Shown: in pieces, positions 15,809 to 23,563 of the stretch
Numbering within the stretch: position 1 is the first letter of the stretch
Layout: each line of letters starts with the position of its first letter
NCBI GenBank assembly: GCA_027452025.1
Contig: DAIDHI010000026.1
Coordinates: 1-41,213, forward strand
Length of the DNA stretch: 41,213 bases
Direction: 5' to 3'
Source of the DNA: Elusimicrobiota bacterium
GTDB lineage: Bacteria > Elusimicrobiota > Elusimicrobia > UBA1565 > UBA9628
The notes under the pieces: generated by a model
The model's database searches: none
Told to the model about the DNA's origin: nothing
Seen by the model: only the letters and a program-made list of their open reading frames with translations
Made by a program: the position numbers and the translations under genes

Positions 15809-16441
15809 ATGAGAGTCTCGAAGTATATCGCCGTGCTCGCCGGCTTGGGCCTGGCCGCGCTCGCCTGGACCCCCGCCATGGCGAAGTCCGCCGCGGAGCT
15901 GGAGAAGGAGAAGGCCCTCGCCAACCCCTATCCCAACGATTTCGGACCGGATCACCTGCCCGCCGACTACGTGGCCAGCCTTCCTCCGAACATGAAGAAG
16001 GGTTACGAGCTTCTGCTGACGCGCTGCTCCCAGTGCCACACCTCGGCGCGCCCGCTCAACAGCCGCTTCGTCGAGCCCAACGTGGGCTTCGCGATGGCGC
16101 CGGCCGCGCGCGACCAGAAGGAGGCCGCCGAGGTCGCCAAGCTCAAGGCCTCCCACCCCGAGTATTTTAAGGAAAAGGGCGTGTGGCAGATCGAGGCCGG
16201 CGTTTGGGCCCGCTACGTCAAGCGCATGCTCAACAAGCCCGGCTGCGGCGTCGCCCAGGGCGGTCACATGACCCCGCCCGAGGCCAAGCAGATCTACGAG
16301 TTCCTGGTCTTCGACGGCAGCCAGCGCAAGCTCGGCGCCAACGCGGCCAAATGGAAGGCCCACCGCGAGGAGCTCATCAACGAGCTCAAGGCCAAGAAGC
16401 CGTCCCGCTACAAGGAGCTCGCCGAGGACAACGACCTCTAA
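15809..16441 (+). CDS. Monoheme cytochrome c, exported
   Basis: A 210-residue cytochrome with a signal peptide (residues 1-25, cleavage near AMAKS) and one haem site CSQCH. His and Met residues downstream (GGHMTPPEAK around residue 152) offer the sixth ligand. It is the last gene of the complex operon, with GGAGAA before the ATG and ten bases after the pentaheme stop. It probably carries electrons from the complex or is an extra subunit. The long Lys/Glu-rich helix at the C-terminus is unusual for a simple soluble cytochrome c. A strong terminator follows 20 bases after the stop. Confidence 0.88.
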   Translation: MRVSKYIAVLAGLGLAALAWTPAMAKSAAELEKEKALANPYPNDFGPDHLPADYVASLPPNMKKGYELLLTRCSQCHTSARPLNSRFVEPNVGFAMAPAARDQKEAAEVAKLKASHPEYFKEKGVWQIEAGVWARYVKRMLNKPGCGVAQGGHMTPPEAKQIYEFLVFDGSQRKLGANAAKWKAHREELINELKAKKPSRYKELAEDNDL

Positions 16442-16461
16442 ACCGCAAAGCGTCTGAGAAA

Positions 16462-16496
16462 AGCCCTCCGCGGCCGGGCCGCGGAGGGCTTTTTTG
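16462..16496 (+). terminator. Strong intrinsic terminator of the bc-complex operon
   Basis: Perfect 13-bp stem: AGCCCTCCGCGGC (16462-16474), loop CGG, GCCGCGGAGGGCT (16478-16490), then six T. The T-run leads straight into the next promoter, whose TATAAT starts at 16502. Confidence 0.93.
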
Positions 16497-16501
16497 TTTT
16501 C

Positions 16502-16507
16502 TATAAT
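16502..16507 (+). promoter_or_regulatory. -10 box TATAAT of the glycosyltransferase gene
   Basis: Perfect TATAAT ending seven bases before the ATG at 16515; no Shine-Dalgarno between. It sits six bases after the T-run of the preceding terminator. Confidence 0.65.
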
Positions 16508-16514
16508 CCGCGGC

Positions 16515-17627
16515 ATGCGCCTGCTCCTGGTCTACGGTTTCGAGCCTTCCGGCCACGCCAGCGCCGCGATCGCTCTCCAGGCCGCGGCCAAGGCGCGCGG
16601 CCTGGAGGCGGAGCGCCTCAACGTCTCCCTGCATCACCGGTGGTTCGGCCCGGCCGTGGCGCGCGCCTATATGGCCCTGATCCAGCGCTTTCCCGGAGTC
16701 TGGCGGGCGCTCTACGACAACGAGCGCGTGGCCAACGTTGCCTTGGCCTGGCGGCGGATCTATCTCATCTTGAACCACCGCAAGCTCGAGCGCACGCTGG
16801 CCCGCCTTCGCCCCGACGTTATCGTGTGCACCCACGCGCCGCCCCTGGGCGCGCTGGCCCTGGAAAAGGAGCGCGGAGGGCTATCGTGTCCGCTGGCCGG
16901 GGTGGTCACGGATTTTAAGGCCCACACCTATTGGATTCGCCCCGGCGCCGACCTGTATTTGGCGCCGACGCAGGCCGCGGCCGCGGAGATGGTCAGGCGG
17001 GGGATCCCGGAGGAAAACCTGCGGGTGACGGGCATTCCGATCCACCCGGCTTTCGCCGCTGCGTTGCCGCCGGCCGAGGCCCGCCGCAGGCTCGGGCTTC
17101 CCCAGGGCGCGCCCGTCGTGACGCTTTCCGGCGGAAGCCGCGGCCTGGGCAAGATATCCTCCGTGGCCGAGGCCCTGCTGGCCAAGCTGCCGGCCGCGCG
17201 CATCCTCGTCTTGACCGGCGTCAATCGCCCGCTTTTTCGGCACCTGAAGGCCAGGCACCGCGGGCAGGGCCGCCTCTGGGTCTACCCCGCGCTTGACGCG
17301 CCCCGCATGGCCGAGGTCCTTGCCGCGTCCGACCTGCTGGTCGGCAAGGCGGGGGGCCTGAGCGTCTCCGAGGCTCTCGCCGTCGGCGTTCCCATCATCA
17401 TCTTCGAGCCGATCCCCGGCCAGGAGGCGGAAAACGCCGCCTTCCTGTCGTCGAGCGGCGCGGCCCTCGTGGCCCCCACGCTGGAGGACGCGGCCGGCCT
17501 GGCCGCTTCGGCGCTCGAGCCTGGACGCCTGGCCGCTCTCAAAGCCCGGGCGCGGGCGCTGGGCCGGCCCGACAGCGCCGACCGCGCCGTCGCCGCGATC
17601 GTCGAGGCCTTCTCCTCCGTCAAGTAG
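16515..17627 (+). CDS. Glycosyltransferase, MGDG synthase/UgtP type (GT28-like)
   Basis: Predicted to transfer a sugar from a nucleotide sugar to a lipid, most likely diacylglycerol, at the inner membrane. The N-terminal domain opens MRLLLVYGFEPSGHASAA with the Gly-His-x-x-Ala motif of MGDG synthase/UgtP proteins, then GVVTDFKAH and VTGIPIHPAF. The C-terminal domain has the nucleotide-sugar signature LSGGSRGLGKI, KAGGLSVSEAL and PIPGQEAENA. The 370-residue length fits. An alternative is an MurG-like enzyme, but the GHA and PGQE motifs favour the glycolipid group. It stands alone between a terminator and the kinase gene with its own start-proximal promoter. Confidence 0.83.
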   Translation: MRLLLVYGFEPSGHASAAIALQAAAKARGLEAERLNVSLHHRWFGPAVARAYMALIQRFPGVWRALYDNERVANVALAWRRIYLILNHRKLERTLARLRPDVIVCTHAPPLGALALEKERGGLSCPLAGVVTDFKAHTYWIRPGADLYLAPTQAAAAEMVRRGIPEENLRVTGIPIHPAFAAALPPAEARRRLGLPQGAPVVTLSGGSRGLGKISSVAEALLAKLPAARILVLTGVNRPLFRHLKARHRGQGRLWVYPALDAPRMAEVLAASDLLVGKAGGLSVSEALAVGVPIIIFEPIPGQEAENAAFLSSSGAALVAPTLEDAAGLAASALEPGRLAALKARARALGRPDSADRAVAAIVEAFSSVK

Positions 17628-17667
17628 CCCTTACGCCGGCCTCATAGGCGTTTCCACTAGGCCGCGC

Positions 17668-17673
17668 TATAAT
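17668..17673 (+). promoter_or_regulatory. -10 box TATAAT of the kinase-regulator operon
   Basis: Perfect TATAAT ending seven bases before the ATG at 17681. The seven bases CGCGGGG contain no proper Shine-Dalgarno spacing. No -35 match at 16-18 bases. Confidence 0.65.
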
Positions 17674-17680
17674 CGCGGGG

Positions 17681-19111
17681 ATGCCCAGCCCCTCGCGCCT
17701 CTACTGGCTCACCCTCGGCGCCGCCGCGGCGCTCGGGCTTTTTTGCTTCTTCGGCGCGCTGGACCTGTCGGGGCTCGACCGAACGCAGGCTGGGCTGCAG
17801 GCGGAATACATAGGCCTGTGGCCTTCGGCGGCCGCCGCGCCGGGGCTGGCGCGGCAGTTCGAGGAGACGCGCCGGTTCATGAAGCGGGCCTGGATCGACT
17901 TCGTCTTGCTGGCGGGGTTCGGCTGCGGTCTGGTCGGGGCCTTCACGCTGCTGGCCGTCGGGGAGCGCCGCCAGCGCTTCGACCTGGAGTCTCGCGAGGC
18001 CGAGAACGCAAGGTTGCGCGATCTCGTCTTCGACTCCGTCGCCGAGGGGATCATCATCACCGACGCAGCCGGCGGCCGTGTGGTCTTCAATCCCTCGGCC
18101 GAACGCATACTCGGGGGCCCTCCGCAGCGGGGCGGGACGGGCGTCAAAGGGCTCTACTGCGCCGACGGGCGCACGCCCGTGCCGATCGACCAGATGCCGC
18201 TGGCGCGGGCCGCGCGCGGGGAGACCGTGGAGGCGCAGGACTTCTGCGTCAAAGGCAAGGACGAGCGCCGCGTGTACGTTCGCATGACGGCGCGCCCGCT
18301 GCGCGACGCGCAGGGCCGGTTGAGCGGCGGCGTGACGGTGTTCCGAGACGAGACGGAACGCTTCGAGGCCGACCAGAAGATCCGGCGGCTGAGCCGAGAC
18401 CTCGGGGACAAGTCCTCGGCTTTGTCGGCGGCTACCGCCGAGATCGAGGATTTCGCCCAGTCGGTCTCCCACGGCCTGCGCGCGCCGCTGCGCGCCGTGG
18501 ACGGATTTTCCCGCCTGCTCGAGGCCCACCTGCCGCCGGCCAAGGGCGAGGACCGGCGGCTGCTCTCCGTCATCCAGGTCAACACCCGGCGCATGGGCGC
18601 CGTGCTCGACGACTTGCTCGCCTACGTCCATCTGGGCCGCAAGGATCTCGAGCCATCTCGCGTGGAACTGGAGCCCCTGGCGCGCGCCGCTTTCGCGCGC
18701 TTCCTGGCCCAGAGCCCGAAACGCAAGGCGAGCCTCTCCGTCCACGAGCTGCCCGCGGCCTGGGGAGACGAGGCGATGATCGAGCAGGTGCTGGCCAACC
18801 TGCTGGACAACGCGCTCAAGTTCTCCGCCGTGCGCCAGGAGTCCGTCGTCGAGGTCGGCGCGGGCGACAGCGACGGTCAGAGCGTCTACTACGTGCGCGA
18901 CAACGGCGTTGGGTTCAACCCGCGCTACGCGCACCGGCTCTTCGGCATGTTCCAGCGCCTGCACGGCCCCGACGAGTTCGAGGGAACGGGCGTGGGCTTG
19001 GCGATCGTGGCGCGCATCGTCCAGCGCCACGGCGGGCGCGTGTGGGCCGAAAGCCAGGAAGGGCGCGGAGCCTGCTTCTACTTCACGCTGCCCAAGGCGC
19101 GGGTCTCGTGA
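17681..19111 (+). CDS. PAS-domain sensor histidine kinase
   Basis: Membrane sensor kinase of 476 residues. Two membrane segments (about 7-26 and 72-92) enclose a short outer domain; a coiled linker (95-115) leads to a PAS domain (about 112-228), then a HisKA-type domain with His264 in FAQSVSHGLRAPLRAVDGF, and an ATPase domain with N box LLDNALKFS, G1 DNGVGFN, F box RLFGMFQRLH and G2 GTGVGLAI. The SVSHGLRAPLR form of the H box is typical of phytochrome-like kinases that pair with Rcp1-type regulators, which is what follows. Its stop overlaps the regulator start (GTGA). The signal it senses is unknown. Confidence 0.9.
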   Translation: MPSPSRLYWLTLGAAAALGLFCFFGALDLSGLDRTQAGLQAEYIGLWPSAAAAPGLARQFEETRRFMKRAWIDFVLLAGFGCGLVGAFTLLAVGERRQRFDLESREAENARLRDLVFDSVAEGIIITDAAGGRVVFNPSAERILGGPPQRGGTGVKGLYCADGRTPVPIDQMPLARAARGETVEAQDFCVKGKDERRVYVRMTARPLRDAQGRLSGGVTVFRDETERFEADQKIRRLSRDLGDKSSALSAATAEIEDFAQSVSHGLRAPLRAVDGFSRLLEAHLPPAKGEDRRLLSVIQVNTRRMGAVLDDLLAYVHLGRKDLEPSRVELEPLARAAFARFLAQSPKRKASLSVHELPAAWGDEAMIEQVLANLLDNALKFSAVRQESVVEVGAGDSDGQSVYYVRDNGVGFNPRYAHRLFGMFQRLHGPDEFEGTGVGLAIVARIVQRHGGRVWAESQEGRGACFYFTLPKARVS

Positions 19112-19557
19112 GCGGCCAGTCCTCGGAGATCGTGCTGGCGGAAGACGACGCCGAGGACGCCGAGCTCGAGCTGCTGGCGCTGCGCGGCGCGGGGCTCTCC
19201 GAGCGCACCGTGTGGCTCAAGGACGGCGCCGAGGTGCTCGAGTTCGTGCGCGGCACCGACCGCTACGCGGCTCGCCGCGGCTCGCCGCACCCGAAGGTCG
19301 TCTTCCTGGACCTCAAGATGCCCAAGGTCAGCGGCCTGGAGGTCCTGGCCTCCCTAAAAAGCGACATCGCCACGCGCTGCATCCCCGTCGTCGTGCTCAC
19401 CTCGTCGCTTGCCGAGCGCGACATCGCCGAGTCCTATCGTCGGGGCGCCAACAGCTACGTGGTCAAGCCGGTGCAGTTCGAGCGCCTGACCGAGGCCGTC
19501 GGCGCGGCGGCGCGCTACTGGACCACCTATAACCTCTCCCGGGTCAAAGGCGATTGA
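19108..19557 (+). CDS. Single-domain response regulator (Rcp1-like)
   Basis: Receiver-only regulator of 149 residues without an output domain. Acidic pocket Glu12-Asp13-Asp14, phosphorylation site Asp68 in FLDLKMPKVSG, Thr98 in VVLTSS and Lys120 in YVVKPVQF. The long loop before Asp68 (GTDRYAARRGSPHPK) is typical of Rcp1-type regulators that interact with phytochrome-like kinases. The GTG start overlaps the kinase stop by four bases, so the pair is co-translated. With no DNA-binding domain it likely signals by protein contact or phosphorelay. Confidence 0.9.
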   Translation: MSGQSSEIVLAEDDAEDAELELLALRGAGLSERTVWLKDGAEVLEFVRGTDRYAARRGSPHPKVVFLDLKMPKVSGLEVLASLKSDIATRCIPVVVLTSSLAERDIAESYRRGANSYVVKPVQFERLTEAVGAAARYWTTYNLSRVKGD

Positions 19558-19598
19558 CGGTCTTTTGACTCCGCTTGCGAGCGTCGGGACGCTTCTGT

Positions 19599-19604
19599 TA
19601 TACT
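19599..19604 (+). promoter_or_regulatory. -10 box TATACT of the peroxiredoxin operon
   Basis: TATACT ends six bases before the ATG at 19611. A partial -35 (TTGCGA, 19575-19580) lies 18 bases upstream. No Shine-Dalgarno site precedes the ATG. Confidence 0.55.
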
Positions 19605-19610
19605 CGTCCT

Positions 19611-20081
19611 ATGCCCGCTACCAAGGCGACGCTCGAGCCGGGCAGCCTGGCTCCGGCCTTCGCCCTCGCCGACGAAAACGGCAAGCTCCATAGGCTTTCC
19701 GACTACCGCGGCAAGACGGTGATCCTTTATTTCTATCCGAAGGACAACACCCCGGGCTGCACCGTCGAGGCCTGCGACTTTCGCGACCGCCATGCCGATT
19801 TCCTCAAGAAGGGCGCCGTTGTGCTTGGCGTCAGCCCCGACGCGGCCAAGGCCCATCTGGGTTTCAAGGCCAAGCACGGGCTTCCCTTCCCGCTGCTAGT
19901 CGACGAGGGCCACGCGGCGGCCCTCGCCTACGGCGTCTGGAAGGAGAAGTCGCTCTACGGGCGCCGGTTCATGGGAATCGAGCGCTCGACGTTCGTCATC
20001 GGTCCCGACGGCCGCCTCCAGCAGGTCCTGCGCAAGGTGAGCGTCGCCGGGCACGCGCAGGCTCTTTTGGGGGGGATCTGA
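19611..20081 (+). CDS. bcp: Thiol peroxidase of the BCP/PrxQ family
   Basis: Thioredoxin-dependent peroxidase that reduces hydrogen peroxide and organic hydroperoxides. The 156-residue protein has the active-site region FYPKDNTPGCTVEACDFRD, with peroxidatic Cys50 and, four residues on, resolving Cys55, the atypical 2-Cys pattern of BCP. The C-terminal half has RSTFVIGPDGRL, typical of the family. The stop and the ferredoxin start share one base (TGATG), so an oxidant-defence enzyme is co-translated with an electron carrier. Confidence 0.93.
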   Translation: MPATKATLEPGSLAPAFALADENGKLHRLSDYRGKTVILYFYPKDNTPGCTVEACDFRDRHADFLKKGAVVLGVSPDAAKAHLGFKAKHGLPFPLLVDEGHAAALAYGVWKEKSLYGRRFMGIERSTFVIGPDGRLQQVLRKVSVAGHAQALLGGI

Positions 20082-20518
20082 TGCCAGCACAGCAAAACGA
20101 CGCGCGCCGCGCCGCCCTGGTCAAGGGGGCGTCCCGCGCCAAGATCAAGGCCCTGGTCAATCTCGGCGCCTGCACCGGCTGCGAGGTCTGCATCGCCGTC
20201 TGCCCGGTGCCCAACTGCATCGAAAAATTCGGCGAGGACCCGACCAGCTTCGGCGTCTACGTCGACTACGAGATTTGCATCGGCTGCCAGCTCTGCGCCA
20301 AGGACTGCCCGTGGGACACGATCCGCATGGTGCCCACGCCCGCGGTCGCGGGGCACAAGACGTCGCTGGAATCACAGTTCAAGCACGAACACGCCCTGTT
20401 CCAGAACCCGCAGCTCGTGCCCGAGGATATCCGCACGTTCGTGGGCAAGGAGCCGGTCAAGGACCCCGTCATCGTCGAGCTCTTCGAAAAGCAGAATCCC
20501 GTCGTCCCCGTCGTCTAG
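20081..20518 (+). CDS. Ferredoxin-like protein with two 4Fe-4S clusters
   Basis: Electron carrier of 145 residues with two 4Fe-4S motifs: CTGCEVCIAVCP near residues 31-42 and CIGCQLCAKDCP near 65-76, separated by about 25 residues. A basic stretch precedes the first cluster and a roughly 60-residue C-terminal extension with no cysteine follows, so it may be a docking subunit rather than a free ferredoxin. It overlaps the peroxiredoxin stop and is followed after 16 bases by a Cys-rich membrane miniprotein. A redox chain to the peroxiredoxin is conceivable but unproven. Confidence 0.88.
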   Translation: MPAQQNDARRAALVKGASRAKIKALVNLGACTGCEVCIAVCPVPNCIEKFGEDPTSFGVYVDYEICIGCQLCAKDCPWDTIRMVPTPAVAGHKTSLESQFKHEHALFQNPQLVPEDIRTFVGKEPVKDPVIVELFEKQNPVVPVV

Positions 20519-20534
20519 AAAAGGAGCCCCGACC

Positions 20535-20750
20535 ATGGCCGATAATCAGAAGGAAGCTCAAGCCGAAGGCGGCTGCGCGCGCAAGTGCGGCGGCTGCAAG
20601 TTCCTCGCCGGCGTGCTCGTCGGGCTGCTCGTCGCCGGCGCGGGCCTGGGCATCTACTTGGCCGGCCGCTGCCGCGGCCATTCCGCCTGTCCCTTCATGG
20701 AGCATTACTGCCCGCTGTCCGGGCAGGCGCAGCCTCCCGCCAAGAAATAG
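20535..20750 (+). CDS. Cys-rich single-pass membrane miniprotein
   Basis: A 71-residue protein of unknown function with AAGGAG before the ATG. A hydrophilic N-terminus carries Cys-Ala-Arg-Lys-Cys-Gly-Gly-Cys at about 14-21, one membrane helix spans about 23-44, and three more cysteines follow in a short tail (AGRCRGHSACPFMEHYCP). Six cysteines on the two sides of a single helix suggest metal binding or thiol relay. It is the third gene of the peroxiredoxin-ferredoxin operon. I do not recognise a named family. Confidence 0.7.
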   Translation: MADNQKEAQAEGGCARKCGGCKFLAGVLVGLLVAGAGLGIYLAGRCRGHSACPFMEHYCPLSGQAQPPAKK

Positions 20751-20843
20751 CGCCGCGCGCCGGGCGGATTCGTTGCATGCCTGATCCGCATCATAGGCAA
20801 ATCACTTAGGGAGTCTCCAGGGCGTCTCGCGGCTTGGTCCGGA

Positions 20844-22296
20844 GTGTTTCTTTCCCTGGCCGTCCTGGCGGGCATCGACGCGCGCACTTACACCCGGCTC
20901 TCCTCCGCGCTCGACTACGATGCGGCGGCCTCCGCCGAGGTCGAGGAGGTGTCGCTGCTGCGCGGGCTGCTGGGGCCGTCTGGCGCGGGCCGGTCGCGCG
21001 CGCTGCGCAGGCTGGCCGCGCTGGGCGCGCCGGCTTCGGGCCGCGCTCCCTCCCGAAGGCGGCTGGCGCGGATGCTCGAGCAGGCGCGCACGCGCCTGGC
21101 CGAGAGCCAGCGGCGCGCCCAGGTGTCCGCGGACCGGGCCCGCGGCGTCGACGCCGCCGCCAACCTCGCGGCCTACGCACTGCTGGCGTTGACCCTGGCG
21201 GCGGCCGTGAGGGAGTCGCGGCGTCGTCGGCGCGCCGAGGAGGAGCACGAGAGGCTCTTCGCGCTGACCGAGGACCTGCTCTGCATCTGCGGCCTGGACG
21301 GCCGCGTCAAGGAGCTCAATCCGGCGTGGACTCGGACCCTGGGCTGGGAGCTGGAGGAGCTGCGCGGCCGGTTCCTCTCGGACCTTATCCATCCGCAGGA
21401 CCGCGAGGCGGCCGACGCGCGGCGGCGGGGCGTCCTCGCCGGCGAAAAGCCCCCGCGCTTCCAGAACCGCTGGCGCCGCAAGGACGGCTCCTACCGCTGG
21501 CTGCAGTGGGATTTGACGGTCTGTCGAGACCGCTCGCGCGTCTACGGCGTGGCCGTGGACGTGACCCAGGCCAAGGACGAGGAGCGCCGCCGCGGAGAGT
21601 TCATCGCCATGCTGACCCACGAGCTGCAGACGCCCGTGGCCTCGATCAGCGCGGCGCTGGAGACGGTGAGCCGGCAGGCGGAGCTCCTGGACGCCAAGGA
21701 CTTGCGCATGCTCTTTGGCATCGCCTATCGTAACAGCCGCCGGCTCGGGCGGCTGGTCGGCGACTTCATGGACCTGCAGCGCTTCGAATACGGGCGCGTC
21801 GAGTTCTCGCCCGAGGCCGTGGAGCTCGGGGGGCTGGTCGCGGAGGCCGTGGAGGCGCACCGTCCGCTGGCCGCGCGCGCGCGGGTGAAGTTCGCCCTGA
21901 CCGAGGCCGGCGCCGAGCTGTGGGTCTTCGCCGACCGCGCGCGCCTCATGCAGGTGCTCGGCAACCTGATCTCGAACGCCGTCAAGGCCTGCTCGCCCTC
22001 GGGGTCCGTGGCGATCGGCCTATCTCGCGAGGGGGGGGGACGTGCGCGTCTCCGTCTGCGACAACGGAGCGGGCATCCCGGAGGAGATCAGGCCCTTCAT
22101 CTTCGAGAAGTTCATCCGCAAGGGCGACGGCCGCAGGGGGGGCGGCACGGGCCTGGGCCTGCACATCACGCGCATCATCGTGCAGCGCAGCGGCGGGACT
22201 ATAGGCTTTTGCACGGCGACGGGCGCTGGAACGACCTTCCACTTCGAGCTGCCGGAAAAGGCCCCTAGCGGGGGGCCGGCGATTGCATCAGCTTGA
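20844..22296 (+). CDS. PAS sensor histidine kinase interrupted by a frameshift in a G-run
   Basis: Second membrane kinase of the window. The first frame gives an N-terminal membrane segment, an outer helical domain (about 15-105), a second membrane segment (about 110-130), a PAS domain (about 135-245), a HisKA H box FIAMLTHELQTPVASIS and the N box of the ATPase domain. At a run of nine G (22031-22039) the frame is lost; removing one G continues into VRVSVCDNGAGIPEE, the F box and GTGLGLHI, ending at 22296. In the shifted frame the ORF would end near 22268 with Arg/His-rich nonsense. The cause may be a sequencing slip or true phase variation. The GTG at 20844 is the only usual start near the first membrane segment but lacks a well-spaced Shine-Dalgarno site, so the N-terminus is uncertain. 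Confidence 0.75.
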
Positions 22297-23542
22297 GCAG
22301 CCGCGCGCTCAGCTGCTTGGTCAGAGCCGGCCGGGCGTCGGCGAGATTGTCGTGTTCTTCGGGGTCTACGCGCAGGTCGTAGAGCTGCGGCGCCAGGGTC
22401 TCCAGGTCAAGGATCAGCTTCCAGCCGTCGGGGGTGCGAAGCGAGCGCTTCTCCGCCTGGAGGAGAAACGACGTCTCCGACAGCGCGTCTAAGGCCAGGG
22501 GCTTGCCGCGCAGAAGCGGCAGCAGGCTGCGGCCTTGCATCTGCCGCCGCAGCGCCGGCGAGGCCGGCAGCCCCAGCCAGTCGACCAGGGTGGGCATGAC
22601 GTCGACGGCGCGCACCTGCTGGGCGACGCGCCGCCCCGTTTGTCCCGGCACGCGCACGATCAGCGGCACGCGCAGCAGCTCGTCGTAGAGCGTCATCCCG
22701 TGGTCGAAACCGCCGTGCTCGTAGAACTGGTCGCCGTGGTCGGCGATGATGAGCACGACGGTGCGCTTGGAAGACGGCAGCTTCGACAGCTCGTCCCAGA
22801 AGCGGCCGAAGCGCCCGTCGGCGCGAAGGACCTGGCGGTCGTAGCGCCCGCGCCAGAAGCGGACCTGCGCCTTCGACATCTTGATCGGTTCGCCCTTGAT
22901 CGTCTTCATGCGCAGGGCCAGGAACTCCTTCTCGCGGCTGCCGGGGCCAAGGCCGCGGTACTGGCCGTGCACGTCGTAGCCGTGGATGAAGAGGAAATGC
23001 GGGCCCTTGGGGTGGGCCTTGAGCCAGGCCAGGGCCATCGGGAAGGTGGTCTCGAAGCCCGCGAAGGTCTCGCCGTCGTAGTAGACGTCGAAGCCGCGCG
23101 AGAACCCGAAGCGCCCCTCGACGCCGGCGTCGCCCGTGAACGCCGCCGTCTCGTAGCCGGCCTGCTTGAAGACCTGCGCGAGCGTGACGAAGCGCCGCGG
23201 CAGGCGAGCCTCCTCCTTGCGCGTCTCGGTAAAGAGCGCGAACTTGTTCGTCATCCCGTGCTGATGCGGATAGAGGGAGGTGAAGTACGACATCGTCGAG
23301 GGCAGCGTCCAGGGGGCCTGGCTGACGGCCTGGGTGAAGAGGTATGAGCCCGAGGCGAAGGCGTCGACGCGGGGCGAGACGGGGCGCGGGTTGCCCAGGC
23401 AATGGAGGCCGTCGGCGCGCAGCGTGTCGAAGTCGACGATGACGACGTCGTCGCCCTTGAGCGCGCCGGAGTCGAGCGGCCCGCAGCGGGCGGCGGGCGA
23501 AAGCGCGAGCAGCAGGGCCGAAAGCAGCGCGAGGCGTGCCAC
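22265..23542 (-). CDS. Sulfatase-fold hydrolase or transferase with Thr nucleophile
   Basis: Exported enzyme of the alkaline phosphatase/sulfatase superfamily, 425 residues with a signal peptide (1-20). Metal-site motifs are present: VDFDTLRAD (37-44) and IADHGDQFYEHG, and FTSLYPHQHG follows the nucleophile loop. The FGly signature Cys/Ser-x-Pro-x-Arg is replaced by Thr79-Leu-Pro-Ser-Thr, as in Thr-using relatives such as phosphoethanolamine or lipoteichoic-acid type transferases, so a true sulfatase is unlikely. It follows the flippase-like gene after 21 bases, starts with GTG, and its 3' end overlaps the convergent kinase gene by 32 bases. The substrate is probably a surface lipid or glycan, by context only. 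Confidence 0.82.
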   Translation of the reverse strand: MARLALLSALLLALSPAARCGPLDSGALKGDDVVIVDFDTLRADGLHCLGNPRPVSPRVDAFASGSYLFTQAVSQAPWTLPSTMSYFTSLYPHQHGMTNKFALFTETRKEEARLPRRFVTLAQVFKQAGYETAAFTGDAGVEGRFGFSRGFDVYYDGETFAGFETTFPMALAWLKAHPKGPHFLFIHGYDVHGQYRGLGPGSREKEFLALRMKTIKGEPIKMSKAQVRFWRGRYDRQVLRADGRFGRFWDELSKLPSSKRTVVLIIADHGDQFYEHGGFDHGMTLYDELLRVPLIVRVPGQTGRRVAQQVRAVDVMPTLVDWLGLPASPALRRQMQGRSLLPLLRGKPLALDALSETSFLLQAEKRSLRTPDGWKLILDLETLAPQLYDLRVDPEEHDNLADARPALTKQLSARLLKLMQSPAPR

Positions 23543-23563
23543 GCCTCAAGATAGCAATTTTCG

